From NCBI GenBank assembly GCA_911728455.2, contig OU452231.1, forward strand, positions 10,970,078 through 11,034,077: a DNA stretch of 64,000 nucleotides, given 5' to 3'. Position 1 is the stretch's first letter. Each line of letters opens with the position of its first letter. This DNA comes from Marthasterias glacialis. Taxonomy: Eukaryota > Echinodermata > Asteroidea > Forcipulatida > Asteriidae. The position numbers were made by a program, and so were the translations under genes. The notes beneath the pieces are model-generated. The model ran no database searches. It saw only the letters and a program-made list of their open reading frames with translations, and was not told where the DNA came from. This document shows positions 44,822 to 54,900 of this stretch, piece after piece.

Positions 44822-46315
44822 ATGACAAGATCGAAAGGCCGTAAGAGAAATCGAGCAAGAGACCAAGCAAAGAGTCGGAAGCAGAGATTCGGCCCAGAGA
44901 TGGAGAAGTCAGCACAGGAGTTATGCCAGTCCTTGATGCACCAGGTCAGTGGATTAACCAGGGATCAACTACTAAGAGTCTGTAAATTCTTGAATCTCCC
45001 TGGATATGAGGCTTTGGAAGCTAAAGAAGACAACTGTCAGCTTCTTGTCCGGAAAGTCAACCGCCATCTCAACCGGGATGAGATTGATGAGATGGAAGAC
45101 CAAGGCATGGGCAGTTTCAAGGAGTTACAAGATTTCCTGAAGGTTCTCGTCCCTGAAACTCAACCTTCAGTTGAAAAACCTCAGACAAGCACCACATCAG
45201 AGTCACCAATGGAGTCATCGCCGACCATCAAACCCCAACCTACAACACACTCTCAACCGACAGCTGGACAGCAGCCGCCGATAGAGGCTAAACTGGAGTC
45301 TAAACAATTAAACACCCCCATCACGCCCACCAGTTTGATGACTCTGGCGAGACGAGAATTTAAAATTTCTGGACAGATAGGAGAACCAGGCCAGAAGGAT
45401 AAATTGTCATTCTCCAGCTTGGCCCACCAAATTGAGAATGGTCGTTTGAAGGGGCACACAGAACGCGAGATCATTGAAGGCGTCATCCGTGCGATATCCC
45501 CAGGCTCTCCCCTGCGGAGTTACCTGGAAGGTAGGGTAGCACTGACTCTACCTAGTCTCCGTCAAGTTCTGCGTTCCCACTATCGGGAGAAGGACGCAAC
45601 AGAATTGTATCAGCAACTATCCCGTGTAACTCAGGACATCAAGGAATCTCCACAGGGCTTTCTCGTCCGTGCCCTTGACCTTAAGCAAAAAGTTGTCTTT
45701 GCGAGTCAGGAGGCAGGTTCTGGTTTAAAGTATGACCCTATGCTTGTGCAAAGCATGTTCCTGCATGGGCTTCTGACAGGATTAAGGAGCGATGCTGTAA
45801 AGTCAGAACTGCGACCCTACCTACAGAATCCGAGTACAACTGATGAAGAGCTGTTTGAAAAAATTAACCTAGCAGCTCGTCAGGAAGCAGAACGGCAGGA
45901 GAAACTGGGTTCCACCAATGCCAAAACCCTCTCTGTCAAACTGGTACAACAGCAGGGACCCAGCAGAGAAGAATCGAGGGCTGGACTAAAGGAGCAGCCA
46001 CGACAGGGCAGTTTGATGGCCGACCTTGCCGAGCTCAAGGCAGGAATTACCGAGATCGCCACCCTGAAAACCCAGATAGCTGGGCTGCAACAGTCATTAT
46101 CCCAACCCAATGAGCCCCGACAATGGACCCCAAGAACCAACCGTGACACCAACAGACGGAGAGGCTGTAATAACTGCCAACAGAAGGGCACAGGCGAAAG
46201 TTGCGAGCATTGCTACAAGTGTGGCTCTGGGGAGCATTTTGCTCGTGGATGCAGACAGTGGCGGCGCAATCAACCGGGAAACGGTCAAGGGTTACTGCCA
46301 CGGGACGGTCAGTAA
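44822..46315 (+). CDS. gag: Gag polyprotein of the Ty3/gypsy element
   Basis: 497 codons from the ATG at 44822, the first after the 159-nt leader. Role by family: structural protein forming the virus-like particle and binding genomic RNA. Seen: a basic N-terminus (RSKGRKRNR); a helical region [16 protein letters not shown]; a Pro/Thr/Gln-rich linker at about residues 110-160; a capsid-like region around 180-380; and a nucleocapsid end with one CCHC knuckle C464-x2-C467-x4-H472-x4-C477, preceded by CNNC and an extra Cys pair that may form a second metal site. The stop TAA at 46313 lies inside the stem of the frameshift signal. Pol overlaps in the -1 frame. No major homology region was identified with certainty. 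Confidence 0.93.
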   Translation: MTRSKGRKRNRARDQAKSRKQRFGPEMEKSAQELCQSLMHQVSGLTRDQLLRVCKFLNLPGYEALEAKEDNCQLLVRKVNRHLNRDEIDEMEDQGMGSFKELQDFLKVLVPETQPSVEKPQTSTTSESPMESSPTIKPQPTTHSQPTAGQQPPIEAKLESKQLNTPITPTSLMTLARREFKISGQIGEPGQKDKLSFSSLAHQIENGRLKGHTEREIIEGVIRAISPGSPLRSYLEGRVALTLPSLRQVLRSHYREKDATELYQQLSRVTQDIKESPQGFLVRALDLKQKVVFASQEAGSGLKYDPMLVQSMFLHGLLTGLRSDAVKSELRPYLQNPSTTDEELFEKINLAARQEAERQEKLGSTNAKTLSVKLVQQQGPSREESRAGLKEQPRQGSLMADLAELKAGITEIATLKTQIAGLQQSLSQPNEPRQWTPRTNRDTNRRRGCNNCQQKGTGESCEHCYKCGSGEHFARGCRQWRRNQPGNGQGLLPRDGQ

Positions 46316-46317
46316 CC
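46276..46317 (+). promoter_or_regulatory. -1 ribosomal frameshift signal (GGGAAAC plus stem-loop) joining gag to pol
   Basis: G GGA AAC at 46276-46282 is in the gag phase required for simultaneous -1 slippage. A 7-nt spacer follows, then an 8-bp perfect stem (GGTTACTG 46290-46297 with CAGTAACC 46310-46317) and a 12-nt loop. Loop bases GGGAC (46302-46306) can pair with GTCCC at 46339-46343, so a pseudoknot is possible. The pol frame is open from 46174, so the site lies well inside the overlap. Confidence 0.85.
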
Positions 46318-49300
46318 TGCAAAAGCAGTACCCAGAAGTCCCACATTTGTTCCATAGCCCCCTCAAGACAAGCGAGTGTCAGCCGACTAGTAGGTAGGAG
46401 GTGTATGGTGAGCTGCATGATAGACGGGACAAAGACCCAGGCACTTTGGGACACTGGAGCCCAGGTCACTATCATACCCGCTGATTGGCAGGCAGTTCAC
46501 CTGCCAAAAGCCAAGTTGAGGCCCCTATGTGAGCTGCTTGGAGGAGCTGACTTAAACCTGACAGCAGCAAATGGATCCCCTATCCCCTATGATGGCTGGC
46601 TTAATGTCTCCTTCAGTTTGACGACAGGACTGAAGCACGAAATTAAAGTTCCAGTTTTGGTGACACGGGCAACTTCTGGAGTCCCCATAATTGGTTACAA
46701 CGTAATCGAAGAAATTGTTAAAAGAGACACCCCTCATCCAAACCCTGTTCACACTGTAAGAGCAGCATTTCCATCGATGACAAGGAGAGTAGTGACAGCG
46801 CTTGTACACCTCATCAAAGAAGAGCAACCAGAAGAGATCTGTTGTGTCAAAGTTGGTAGGAAAGGTGTCACCATACCCAGCAGAAGTGTTACCGAGGTGA
46901 CCTGCAGAGTGACACCAGGCCTGCTGACTGGAGACACTACAGTTATATTTGAACCAGATGTTGATGCCCAATGGCCAGAAGATCTTCATCCTCAACCATC
47001 AGTCATTCGGCTGAAAAAGAGATCCTCCAGCAAAATCTCCATCTTGGTTAAAAACACAGCCCATCATGATGTCATCCTGCACAAACAAACACCATTGGGT
47101 ACACTTCAGACCTTTCTTTCAATGGAGACAATACCCGAGCGGCCCACTCCAGCGTCACAAGCTACATTGGTAAAGGAAGTTTCCGCTGCACATTCCTCCA
47201 AAGAAACATGGACACCCCCAGTTGATTTAAGTCACTTAACAGAGGCTCAACGCCAGGATGTCAACAAGATGTTGAGGGAAGAGTCAGGAGCATTTTCGAG
47301 AGATGACCGTGACATGGGATGTATCCAAGACCTTAAGATGCACATTCGCTTGAGGGACGAACGCCCAGTGCAGAAGTCATACATGTCTGTGCCACCTCCC
47401 CTCTACCGAGAAGTCAAGTCCTACCTGCAAGACCTGCTTGATAGAGGCTGGATAGAGAAATCAGAGTCCCCCTTCTCCTCCCCTGTGGTCTGTGTAAGGA
47501 AGAAGGACGGGTCCCTTCGCCTGTGCATCGATTACCGTGAGCTCAATCATAAGACGATTCCAGACAGACAACCGATACCCCGTATTCAGGATGTCCTCGA
47601 CAGTCTCGGCGGTAATCGATGGTTCTCGACGCTTGACCAAGGCAAAGCGTATCATCAAGGCTTTATGGCAGAAGAGAGTCGACAAGCTACAGCGTTCATC
47701 ACTCCTTGGGGTTTGTACGAATGGAATCGGATACCATTTGGGTTAACCAATGCCCCCGCAGTATTCCAGAGAGCAATGGAAAATTGTCTGGAAGGCCTGG
47801 TGGGTGAAGTAGCTGTAGTCTATTTAGATGATGTCTTGGTGTACAGCAAAACTTTTGACGGTCAACTTGAAAATCTCCGTCGAATACTGAGACGATTCCA
47901 GGAAAAGGGTGTGAAGCTGAAACCAAGTAAATGCAGTCTGTTTAAAAGTGAAGTCCGATACCTTGGCCGCATCGTCTCTGCTGAAGGGCACAAAATGGAC
48001 CCCTCGGACATAAAAGCAGTTGAAGCCCTGCGAGACAAAAGACCTGACACAGTTGGAGACCTAAGGAAAATACTTGGCTTATTGGGATACTATCGTCAAT
48101 ACATTCAAAGTTTCTCACAGAAAGCTAAGACCCTATATGAATTGCTCCGGAACTCAGACAGCAACAAGATGGCATCAACGGATGACAATAAGGCCCCAAA
48201 AAGACCAAACCCCAAGTCAACCTCAAAAAAGAGGAATTCCCAGGTATCATCTAAGCAGAAGATTACTTGGACGATAGACCATCAGCAGGTGTTAGAAAGC
48301 CTATTAGATTGCCTTACCCATCCCCCGATAATGGGCTTCCCCGATCATGAGAAGCCTTTCATTCTCCACACCGATGCATCAAACCATGGCCTTGGAGCAG
48401 TCCTCTATCAGAAACAGCATGGAAAGATGAGAGTAATTGCTTATGGATCCCGAACACTCAGTCCAGCAGAACAGAACTACAACTTGCACTCAGGGAAACT
48501 TGAATTCCTGGCTCTGAAGTGGGCGGTGACCGAAAAATTCAGGGATTACCTCTATTACGCACCATCGTTTACCGTATACACTGACAACAACCCTCTGACC
48601 TATGTGTTGAGTTCAGCCAAACTCAATGCTACGGGGCATCGATGGGTTGCAGAGCTGGCTGATTTCAACTTCAACATAAAATATCGACCAGGAAGAAACA
48701 ATGCTGATGCGGATGTCCTGTCCCGCATGCCTCTCAACTTTGAGGAATACCAATCACAGTGCACAAGTGAGGTCAAACCAGAAGAAACAACTGCAGTGGT
48801 CCAGGCAGCTATTGCGATTGACTCTAGATGTTGTCCTTGGGTTTCTGCCCTATCTACATCAGTATCCTGCCCTGATGACAAAGTTAGCAGTACTCACTAC
48901 CTCACAAAGGAAGAGATAAAGGCAGCACAGTGGGATGACGAGGGTACTCACCACGTCATAACTTACCTCCAACAAGGCAGTCGTCCAAATAGGCATGACA
49001 GAATGAGACTACATCCCAATACTACCGCCCTTCTGAGAGAATGGGACAAACTCGAGCTGGATAGTAAGGGCCTTCTTCATCGAAGATCAGGTGACAAGAA
49101 ACAGTTGGTTCTACCTCAAAAATACCACAGTATGGTATTTAAGGAGCTACATGAAGAGATGGGGCACCTTGGTTCAGAGCGGGTGGTCCATCTGGCTCGT
49201 GATAGATTTTTCTGGCCCCACATGCAGCGTGACATAGAACATTATGTGAACAACGTTTGCCGGTGTCTGAAGCAGAAAAAGCCAAACCGCCCAACCAGAG

Positions 49301-50967
49301 CTCCCCTCCAAAGTATTGTAACAACTGCTCCATTTGAGATGATCTCCATCGACTTTGTGCACCTAGAAAGAAGTGTTGGGGGATATGAGTATATTCTAGT
49401 AATAATGGACCATTTCACAAGGTTCGCCCAGGCCTACCCAACCACAAACAAAGCTGGAAAGACGGCCGCGGACAGGATTTTCAATGATTTCATCTTGAGA
49501 TTCGGTTTTCCTAACAAACTCCACCACGATCAAGGAAGGGAGTTCGAGAACAACCTGTTCCAGCGACTACAGAAGTTGTGTGGCATCACACCATCAAGAA
49601 CCACCCCCTACCATCCCCAAGGAAACGGCCAGGTTGAGCGGTTCAACCGAACCCTCCTTGGGATGTTGCGGACTCTACCTGAAAAGGACAAGATGAGGTG
49701 GAAGGACTCTGTAAACAAGGTAGTGCATGCCTACAACTGCACTCGATCTGATGCAACAGGGTTCTCCCCATTCTTCCTTCTCTATGGACGGCAACCACGC
49801 CTCCCAATTGACCTTGTTTTTGGACTACAACAGAACACTACCGACACAATGGACCATCGAGAATTTAGCAGACGATGGAAGGCCCAAATGGAGGCAGCAT
49901 ATGAACTGGCCAGACAAAGTGCAGGCAGAGCAGCAGCACGAGGAAGACAACAATTTGACAAAAAGGTCAATAGTTCTGTACTCCAACCAGGGGATCGGGT
50001 ACTGATCAGAAATCTCAATGAAACGGGAGGACCAGGAAAATTACGAGCCTACTGGGAGAAGGGGATCCACATTGTAGTGCGCCGGAAGGGAGAAAACTCT
50101 CCAGTCTATGACTTACAACCAGAGAGTGGTGAAGGACGCCCCAGAACACTTCACAGAAATCTTCTTTTACCCTGTGATGAACTCCAGGTTGAACAACCCT
50201 GTGAAACCAATGTTGCCCGACGGCAGCCACCATCACAGAGAACACGGCAACAGAGAAACAACGTGCCACCACACCCTGACTCTGACAGTTCAGAGCTTTC
50301 TGATGATGAAATCTTGCTCCAGCTCCCTACTCAATCAGAAACCACTGTGCTCGATAGTTCAGCAAAGCCATTCATTCCGGCACAACCAATAATTGCCCCT
50401 GAGCCAGTCGAAGTTGCCCCAGAGTCAGCCGAAGTGGCCCCAGACCAAGACCACCACGACAAACCAACCCCTCCATTGGAGACAGCCTGTGGCCCTGAAG
50501 AGCAGGTACAGACTGCAGAAGAGCCAGCACATGTTGCAGATACTGTTCTACTGGCCATGGCGCCACCATCAGATGTTCAACAGGAATCTGAGCCATTGGT
50601 AGAGCAACCTGAGGCACCAGATAGTAGACAAGGCTCTCAGAGAAACAGACACCCACCTCAACGTTTGACATATGATGAACTGGGTTTACCACGGCAGCAA
50701 GATGTCAATAACGTGCAGACTGGTGATCTCTCTTCAGGTGCAGCTACTGCCACTCATGACCCGCGTGCACCACCACTGTACGGGCACTCTCCATGGATGT
50801 CATCAGCAGCGATGCGCCCTCCTTACATGATGGCTACCCCATCACCAGTGACTTGGTCCCCACAAGCCATGCCGTGGCCTACTCAAATGGCGATACCCTG
50901 GACTCCACAGATGCTACCATGGACGGGATGGTGCCCTCCACCAACCAATCACATGCAAATGTTGTGA
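46276..50967 (+). CDS. pol: Pol polyprotein: protease, reverse transcriptase, RNase H, integrase, proline-rich tail
   Basis: The pol frame is open from 46174 to the stop at 50965-50967; it has no start of its own and is expected as a Gag-Pol fusion. Residues below are counted from 46201. Protease: LWDTGAQVT, catalytic Asp at about 84. Then a beta-rich linker. [32 protein letters not shown], active site YLDD at 541-544. A Lys/Ser-rich insert lies at about 651-687, before RNase H. RNase H: HTDASNHG (Asp 725), [19 protein letters not shown]. Integrase: zinc-finger region with GHLGSERV and [10 protein letters not shown], catalytic Asp1051, Asp1110, Glu1146 (D..D-35-E), then a GPY/F-like module around VYDLQPE. 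The last 230 or so residues are acidic then Pro/Met/Trp-rich. All catalytic residues are present. Confidence 0.95.
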   Translation, partial: GKRSRVTATGRSVTCKSSTQKSHICSIAPSRQASVSRLVGRRCMVSCMIDGTKTQALWDTGAQVTIIPADWQAVHLPKAKLRPLCELLGGADLNLTAANGSPIPYDGWLNVSFSLTTGLKHEIKVPVLVTRATSGVPIIGYNVIEEIVKRDTPHPNPVHTVRAAFPSMTRRVVTALVHLIKEEQPEEICCVKVGRKGVTIPSRSVTEVTCRVTPGLLTGDTTVIFEPDVDAQWPEDLHPQPSVIRLKKRSSSKISILVKNTAHHDVILHKQTPLGTLQTFLSMETIPERPTPASQATLVKEVSAAHSSKETWTPPVDLSHLTEAQRQDVNKMLREESGAFSRDDRDMGCIQDLKMHIRLRDERPVQKSYMSVPPPLYREVKSYLQDLLDRGWIEKSESPFSSPVVCVRKKDGSLRLCIDYRELNHKTIPDRQPIPRIQDVLDSLGGNRWFSTLDQGKAYHQGFMAEESRQATAFITPWGLYEWNRIPFGLTNAPAVFQRAMENCLEGLVGEVAVVYLDDVLVYSKTFDGQLENLRRILRRFQEKGVKLKPSKCSLFKSEVRYLGRIVSAEGHKMDPSDIKAVEALRDKRPDTVGDLRKILGLLGYYRQYIQSFSQKAKTLYELLRNSDSNKMASTDDNKAPKRPNPKSTSKKRNSQVSSKQKITWTIDHQQVLESLLDCLTHPPIMGFPDHEKPFILHTDASNHGLGAVLYQKQHGKMRVIAYGSRTLSPAEQNYNLHSGKLEFLALKWAVTEKFRDYLYYAPSFTVYTDNNPLTYVLSSAKLNATGHRWVAELADFNFNIKYRPGRNNADADVLSRMPLNFEEYQSQCTSEVKPEETTAVVQAAIAIDSRCCPWVSALSTSVSCPDDKVSSTHYLTKEEIKAAQWDDEGTHHVITYLQQGSRPNRHDRMRLHPNTTALLREWDKLELDSKGLLHRRSGDKKQLVLPQKYHSMVFKELHEEMGHLGSERVVHLARDRFFWPHMQRDIEHYVNNVCRCLKQKKPNRPTRAPLQSIVTTAPFEMISIDFVHLERSVGGYEYILVIMDHFTRFAQAYPTTNKAGKTAADRIFNDFILRFGFPNKLHHDQGREFENNLFQRLQKLCGITPSRTTPYHPQGNGQVERFNRTLLGMLRTLPEKDKMRWKDSVNKVVHAYNCTRSDATGFSPFFLLYGRQPRLPIDLVFGLQQNTTDTMDHREFSRRWKAQMEAAYELARQSAGRAAARGRQQFDKKVNSSVLQPGDRVLIRNLNETGGPGKLRAYWEKGIHIVVRRKGENSPVYDLQPESGEGRPRTLHRNLLLPCDELQVEQPCETNVARRQPPSQRTRQQRNNVPPHPDSDSSELSDDEILLQLPTQSETTVLDSSAKPFIPAQPIIAPEPVEVAPESAEVAPDQDHHDKPTPPLETACGPEEQVQTAEEPAHVADTVLLAMAPPSDVQQESEPLVEQPEAPDSRQGSQRNRHPPQRLTYDELGLPRQQDVNNVQTGDLSSGAATATHDPRAPPLYGHSPWMSSAAMRPPYMMATPSPVTWSPQAMPWPTQMAIPWTPQMLPWTGWCPPPTNHMQML

Positions 50968-51327
50968 AGTAACTACTGAGATGGGATTGAGTTGGATTGA
51001 ACTGAACATTTCGCTCCAAGTCTTTCTTCATTGACTCTTACTGTTCTGAACATTTCGTTCCAAGTCTCTCCTTATCAGACCCTTACTGTTTGTCACGATG
51101 CAAACTGAGGAGTGTTTAGATCGATAGAGATAATCTTTAGATTGATGAATACAAGAAGAGTATGTTTTTAAATAGTTATGCAAAAAAGCTCCATATACCA
51201 CTTTTTCAAATGAAAAACGCCTTCCATTTTTTTCATTTCCGATAAGTTTTATTTGGAAGTAGACACAGTTTTTTTGGTCCTACACTATTGGTTTTTACGG
51301 AAATGTTAGAGTCAACATTTAATTTTC
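50968..51327 (+). other. 3' untranslated region of the element
   Basis: Non-coding. It contains an imperfect direct duplication of about 50 bp (CTGAACATTTCGYTCCAAGTC at about 51001 and 51052). No envelope-like frame exists here. Confidence 0.7.
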
Positions 51328-51337
51328 AAGGGGAGAG
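51328..51337 (+). promoter_or_regulatory. Polypurine tract
   Basis: AAGGGGAGAG immediately precedes the TG of the right LTR, the expected plus-strand primer site. Confidence 0.9.
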
Positions 51338-52637
51338 TGTAGAGGTCCCATTGTGGCCCCCCTAATTTTTCAACAGCTGCTTGGCAGCCCCCCTTTTTCA
51401 ACAGCCAAATTTTAACCAATCAGCAGGCTAGCAACACCACAGTGAGTTGGTATGGGTCTCACCCCACAGCTATCCCTCCATACTGGATGATGTGACAGTG
51501 AGAGCAACATTGTATTTTATTAAAAGCTTAAGACCACTCACCGAATCACACTTTCTTTCATCCTTTTTATACAGGTATGTGGATTTTCTTTTGCATAATT
51601 TGACAAGTTCTTATATGTAGTTTGATATGGTATTAATCTGGCCTGTTTTCAGCTTAAGTATAGTAGAGATTGATCTCCTGAAACTTTGCGTTAACTTCCA
51701 CTAAAGAAACAGTATTGACTACTGTGTAAGCCTATAGTCCTTTAACTAAAGTTAGTTGAAAGCTCTAAAGTGTGCTGTGTTGATTCAGAGTTTAATTCCT
51801 TTTCCTTTTTATGTTTTGATTAATTAACTTGAGTGTCTGATAGCTCATACTCTATAGAAATGATTGATACTAAGATTTGTGTTTTATGACTTTTTCAACC
51901 ATATATACTTTTAAGGGGAAAAGTCAGGGTTAGTTCCCTATTTTATAAATTCAGTAATAGCCATTGTACAGCACAGTATGTATAGCTACCTGTATGTACA
52001 CATGTACATGAGACCACCCTGGTCTGAAACAATAACCTGGTGCAGAGACATAAAGTCTGATAGGGTCATTAACTCCAACCCCTGAGGGCTTGGTCAGTGG
52101 TGGCTCTTTAGCCAAGATAGCTTTGGATAGCCACTCTGCCTGAAGAACTTTCTTTGTTTTACTTTTCAAGAGGCAAGTGCCAGGTTATATAGAGACTTAA
52201 AGGGTTTTTAGCTAAGTTGCTTTTGTTTATACCAGACTCAAGACCCTAACCTATGGTATGTAGGATTTTAAGTTAATGTGTTTCTTTATCTTTTATCTTA
52301 TGTGTTTCTTTGTTTTGATTACTTGGCAAAATGACTGCATTGCTCTATGTATGGAGTTAAGTTTCAGAAGTGTAGTAATTTCACAGACACAGTCAGGATT
52401 AATAGGTTTAAACTTAGTACATGTGGTATTGACACTCTGAGTATTTGTTTATCTCAAGTAAAGAACATATATTATTGTAAAGAATAGCTCGTTACTGGAT
52501 GATGTGACAGTGAGAGCAACATTGTATTTTATTAAAAGCTTAAGACCACTCACCGAATCACACTTTCTTTCATCCTTTTTATACAGAACTTTAATGTACA
52601 CCTAGGAGTAAACATTTTGTTTACGACGGGTGTAACA
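51338..52637 (+). repeat. 3' LTR (1300 bp)
   Basis: Same termini and internal structure as the 5' LTR. The 94-bp repeats fall at 51481-51574 and 52493-52586. One base differs from the 5' LTR by eye (51839). Confidence 0.97.
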
Positions 52638-54235
52638 TTTTTGTGAAACGACCACAGCCTATCTGCAAACCTTAGAAAATTTGCACAGAAATGGCATTGC
52701 AAATAAAATATAGTATGATGTAGTAGGTGTGACAGTATATGAGTATCTGGTTTCGCGGTTTATCAGATAGTTGAAGTCAAGTTAATGTCACACCCTTTGG
52801 TATTCGGGTCACTTTATCTGGAAATACTAAAATAATGCAGACATGATAAGCAAAGGTCGCGTCAAGGGAGGATCATTTAATTTACCACAATACACAACTG
52901 TCTCTGACAAAAATCCCTCGTCCCTTCCTTCAATCGATGTTAATCGCTGAGCACTTTTAAACCAAAGTAGGACGACCGCGATGACGAAATACATGTATCC
53001 ATTATGTTTGGGGAGCGTGTAAATTGGGTTGCACCATGCACAACTTCTTCACTTGATTGTGGCACTCATACAGGAGTCACGGTGAGGTCACGCGCGCTTT
53101 AAAACGATACAGACTTGACATGAGCTGGACGATTTTTTTTTACCTCTGACCGGACCAATTAATATATCTTGCAGGCTAAAATAATTTATCTTTGAGCGCG
53201 AACCGCAGTATACTTTGACAGAGATGTGACCCCACGGGTTTTTAAAACGATGTACACTTGACTCGATCTGGACCAACCCCGACCGACTATTAATATATCT
53301 TGCAGAGTAGAATATTTAATCTTTTTAGCGCAAACCAATGGTTATTTTTGTGCATTATTCGCACCCGCATTATCGCTGAGAGCGGTTGTTAAATAAACTG
53401 TGACATCCTATTAGATCGTGTGTCCTACTGGGTCGACCATGCGACTGATTTTCCCCCACAGTCAATCTCTGTTCACACTACAGAGCCAATTCCCAGAAAA
53501 TAAAGCCCCGGGGACACCCAACTCGGCTCTGTTTCCTACGCCTCTCCTACCCCAGGGGACACTGCGATTTTTCAAATCATTCAGACGGCGATTTTCCCAA
53601 CGGGGAGAGCAGAGATCTAAAGTTTGTTTTCAAATTAAAGGCACCCATGCACTCTAAAAACTACCGAGTCAGAGTAGACCCGGATTCCGGGTCACATGGG
53701 GTCCGACCAACTTCTGCCTGTATGCACCTGATTTTTGAGCCAAACTTACCCCAAACTGTGTCAAATTGACGCAAAATCCGAGTCAAAATTCCCATTTTTA
53801 AACAGTTCCAAGGCCAGCCTGACCCAGAAATGGGCCATGTTTCTATACTAGGGCAGAGGAAATTACATGTGACCTTATTTCAAGTATTTTTTAATGTGAC
53901 GATCAAACTGCTTGATATCGCCTAGGAACCAAACCAATTAGAGATCCCAAAATGTGATTCAATATCAGGTTATTGCGTTTACCTATGGCCCGGGTAGAGT
54001 TATTTCTGATATCGCTTAACATTTTGATAACACGTCATCCTATACACCATTCTGATAAGTGATAATAATTGCTGAAAAGTAGGAAAAAATGACGAACGAA
54101 CATTTCAGATATACCTTTAAGATGTGCCACCATCTCTTGTCATGCGCCCTGTTGCCATACATTAAAGGCTAGATTCCATTGTACCACAAAAAGGTTACCA
54201 GACTAGTTTGAGATTTTCTTCAGTCCTTTTCGAAA
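52638..54235. other. Intergenic, right flank of the retrotransposon; no gene seen
   Basis: A weak duplicated motif occurs near 53095-53310 (TTTAAAACGAT.NACTTGAC..GA, TTAATATATCTTGCAG, ATCTTT..AGCGC). It appears twice about 130 bp apart and may be a decayed tandem repeat. Nothing coding. Confidence 0.4.
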
Positions 54236-54375
54236 CTAGGGTTTAGGCTTCTGTTCTGGCTTGGGCAGCATCCGCCTGTTCGAAGCCTCGTACCGAAATT
54301 GCACGTTTTCAAAACAACTGACGGAGCCAAAGTCGGAGCCTAAAAGCCGCAGCCGTGGTTTCGAGAACGGCCATA
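54236..54375. mobile_element. GGCTNN-armed foldback repeat, best-preserved copy
   Basis: CATCCGCCTGTTCGAAGCC, CGTACCGAAATTGCACGTTTTCAAAACAACTGACGGAGCC and GCCGCAGCCGTGGTTTCGA. The outer flanks TTTTCGAAAC / GTTTCGAGAA are inverted. No coding capacity. Confidence 0.7.
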
Positions 54376-54529
54376 ATAAATGGCACAATGCATGGGACAA
54401 GAACGTGCTTATGGGAACGAGGTTGTGGCTTCCCGGCTCAAACTTAGGGCAAGAGTTCATAGCCTTTTTTGAGCGACCACTTACTCACGGAGAAGTAGCT
54501 TGCAGGAACTATGCGAATTTCTTCCCAGC

Positions 54530-54900
54530 GCCGTAACTAGGGTAACATTTTAGGGGGCACAACGGGGGGGGGGGGGGACCGACATTTTTTCTAAGGGGGG
54601 GGGGGGCAATTTTGGCCAATTAAAAAAACTGTAGTTTCCGTTTGTACTTTTCCTAAAGAAGCCCCTTTTCAGCGCTCTTCTGATGTGTTGAGGTAAAACA
54701 AAATACATTCTGTGTGTTAATAATTAAAAATAGTTTTAAAAACATTGAAATTACTACGTAAAAGCTCATAAAACGTAACGTTTTACTCTGGTAATTTTTA
54801 ATCTAAAAAGTCCAGATTTCAAATGGGGGCACCGGGGGGGCCTCGGACATCAGTGGGGGGGGGGAACCCGTGCCCCCCCCCCCACCTTATTAGTTCCGCC
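54530..54900. mobile_element. G/C-tract-rich repeat element
   Basis: It starts near GCGCCGTAACTAGGG and ends near CTTATTAGTTCCGCC, weakly inverted to each other. Several G-runs (54566-54579, 54593-54606, 54832-54840, 54854-54863) and one C-run (about 54873-54883) lie between. A non-autonomous transposon is likely. The G-runs are quadruplex-capable. Confidence 0.5.

Larger units (their letters stand above)
43363..52637 (+). mobile_element. Complete Ty3/gypsy LTR retrotransposon, apparently intact and young
   Basis: A 9275-bp element: LTR 43363-44662, primer binding site 44665-44683, gag 44822-46315, pol continuing to 50967 by -1 frameshift, polypurine tract 51328-51337, LTR 51338-52637. Domain order protease - RT - RNase H - integrase is Ty3/gypsy. 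There is no third ORF for an envelope. Flanking TTTT on both sides fits a 4-bp target duplication, though it is low complexity. The LTRs are equal in length and differ at one position by eye (43864 A, 51839 G). No stop or frameshift interrupts gag or pol. This points to a very recent insertion and probable autonomy. The lineage within Ty3/gypsy is not assigned. Confidence 0.96.
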
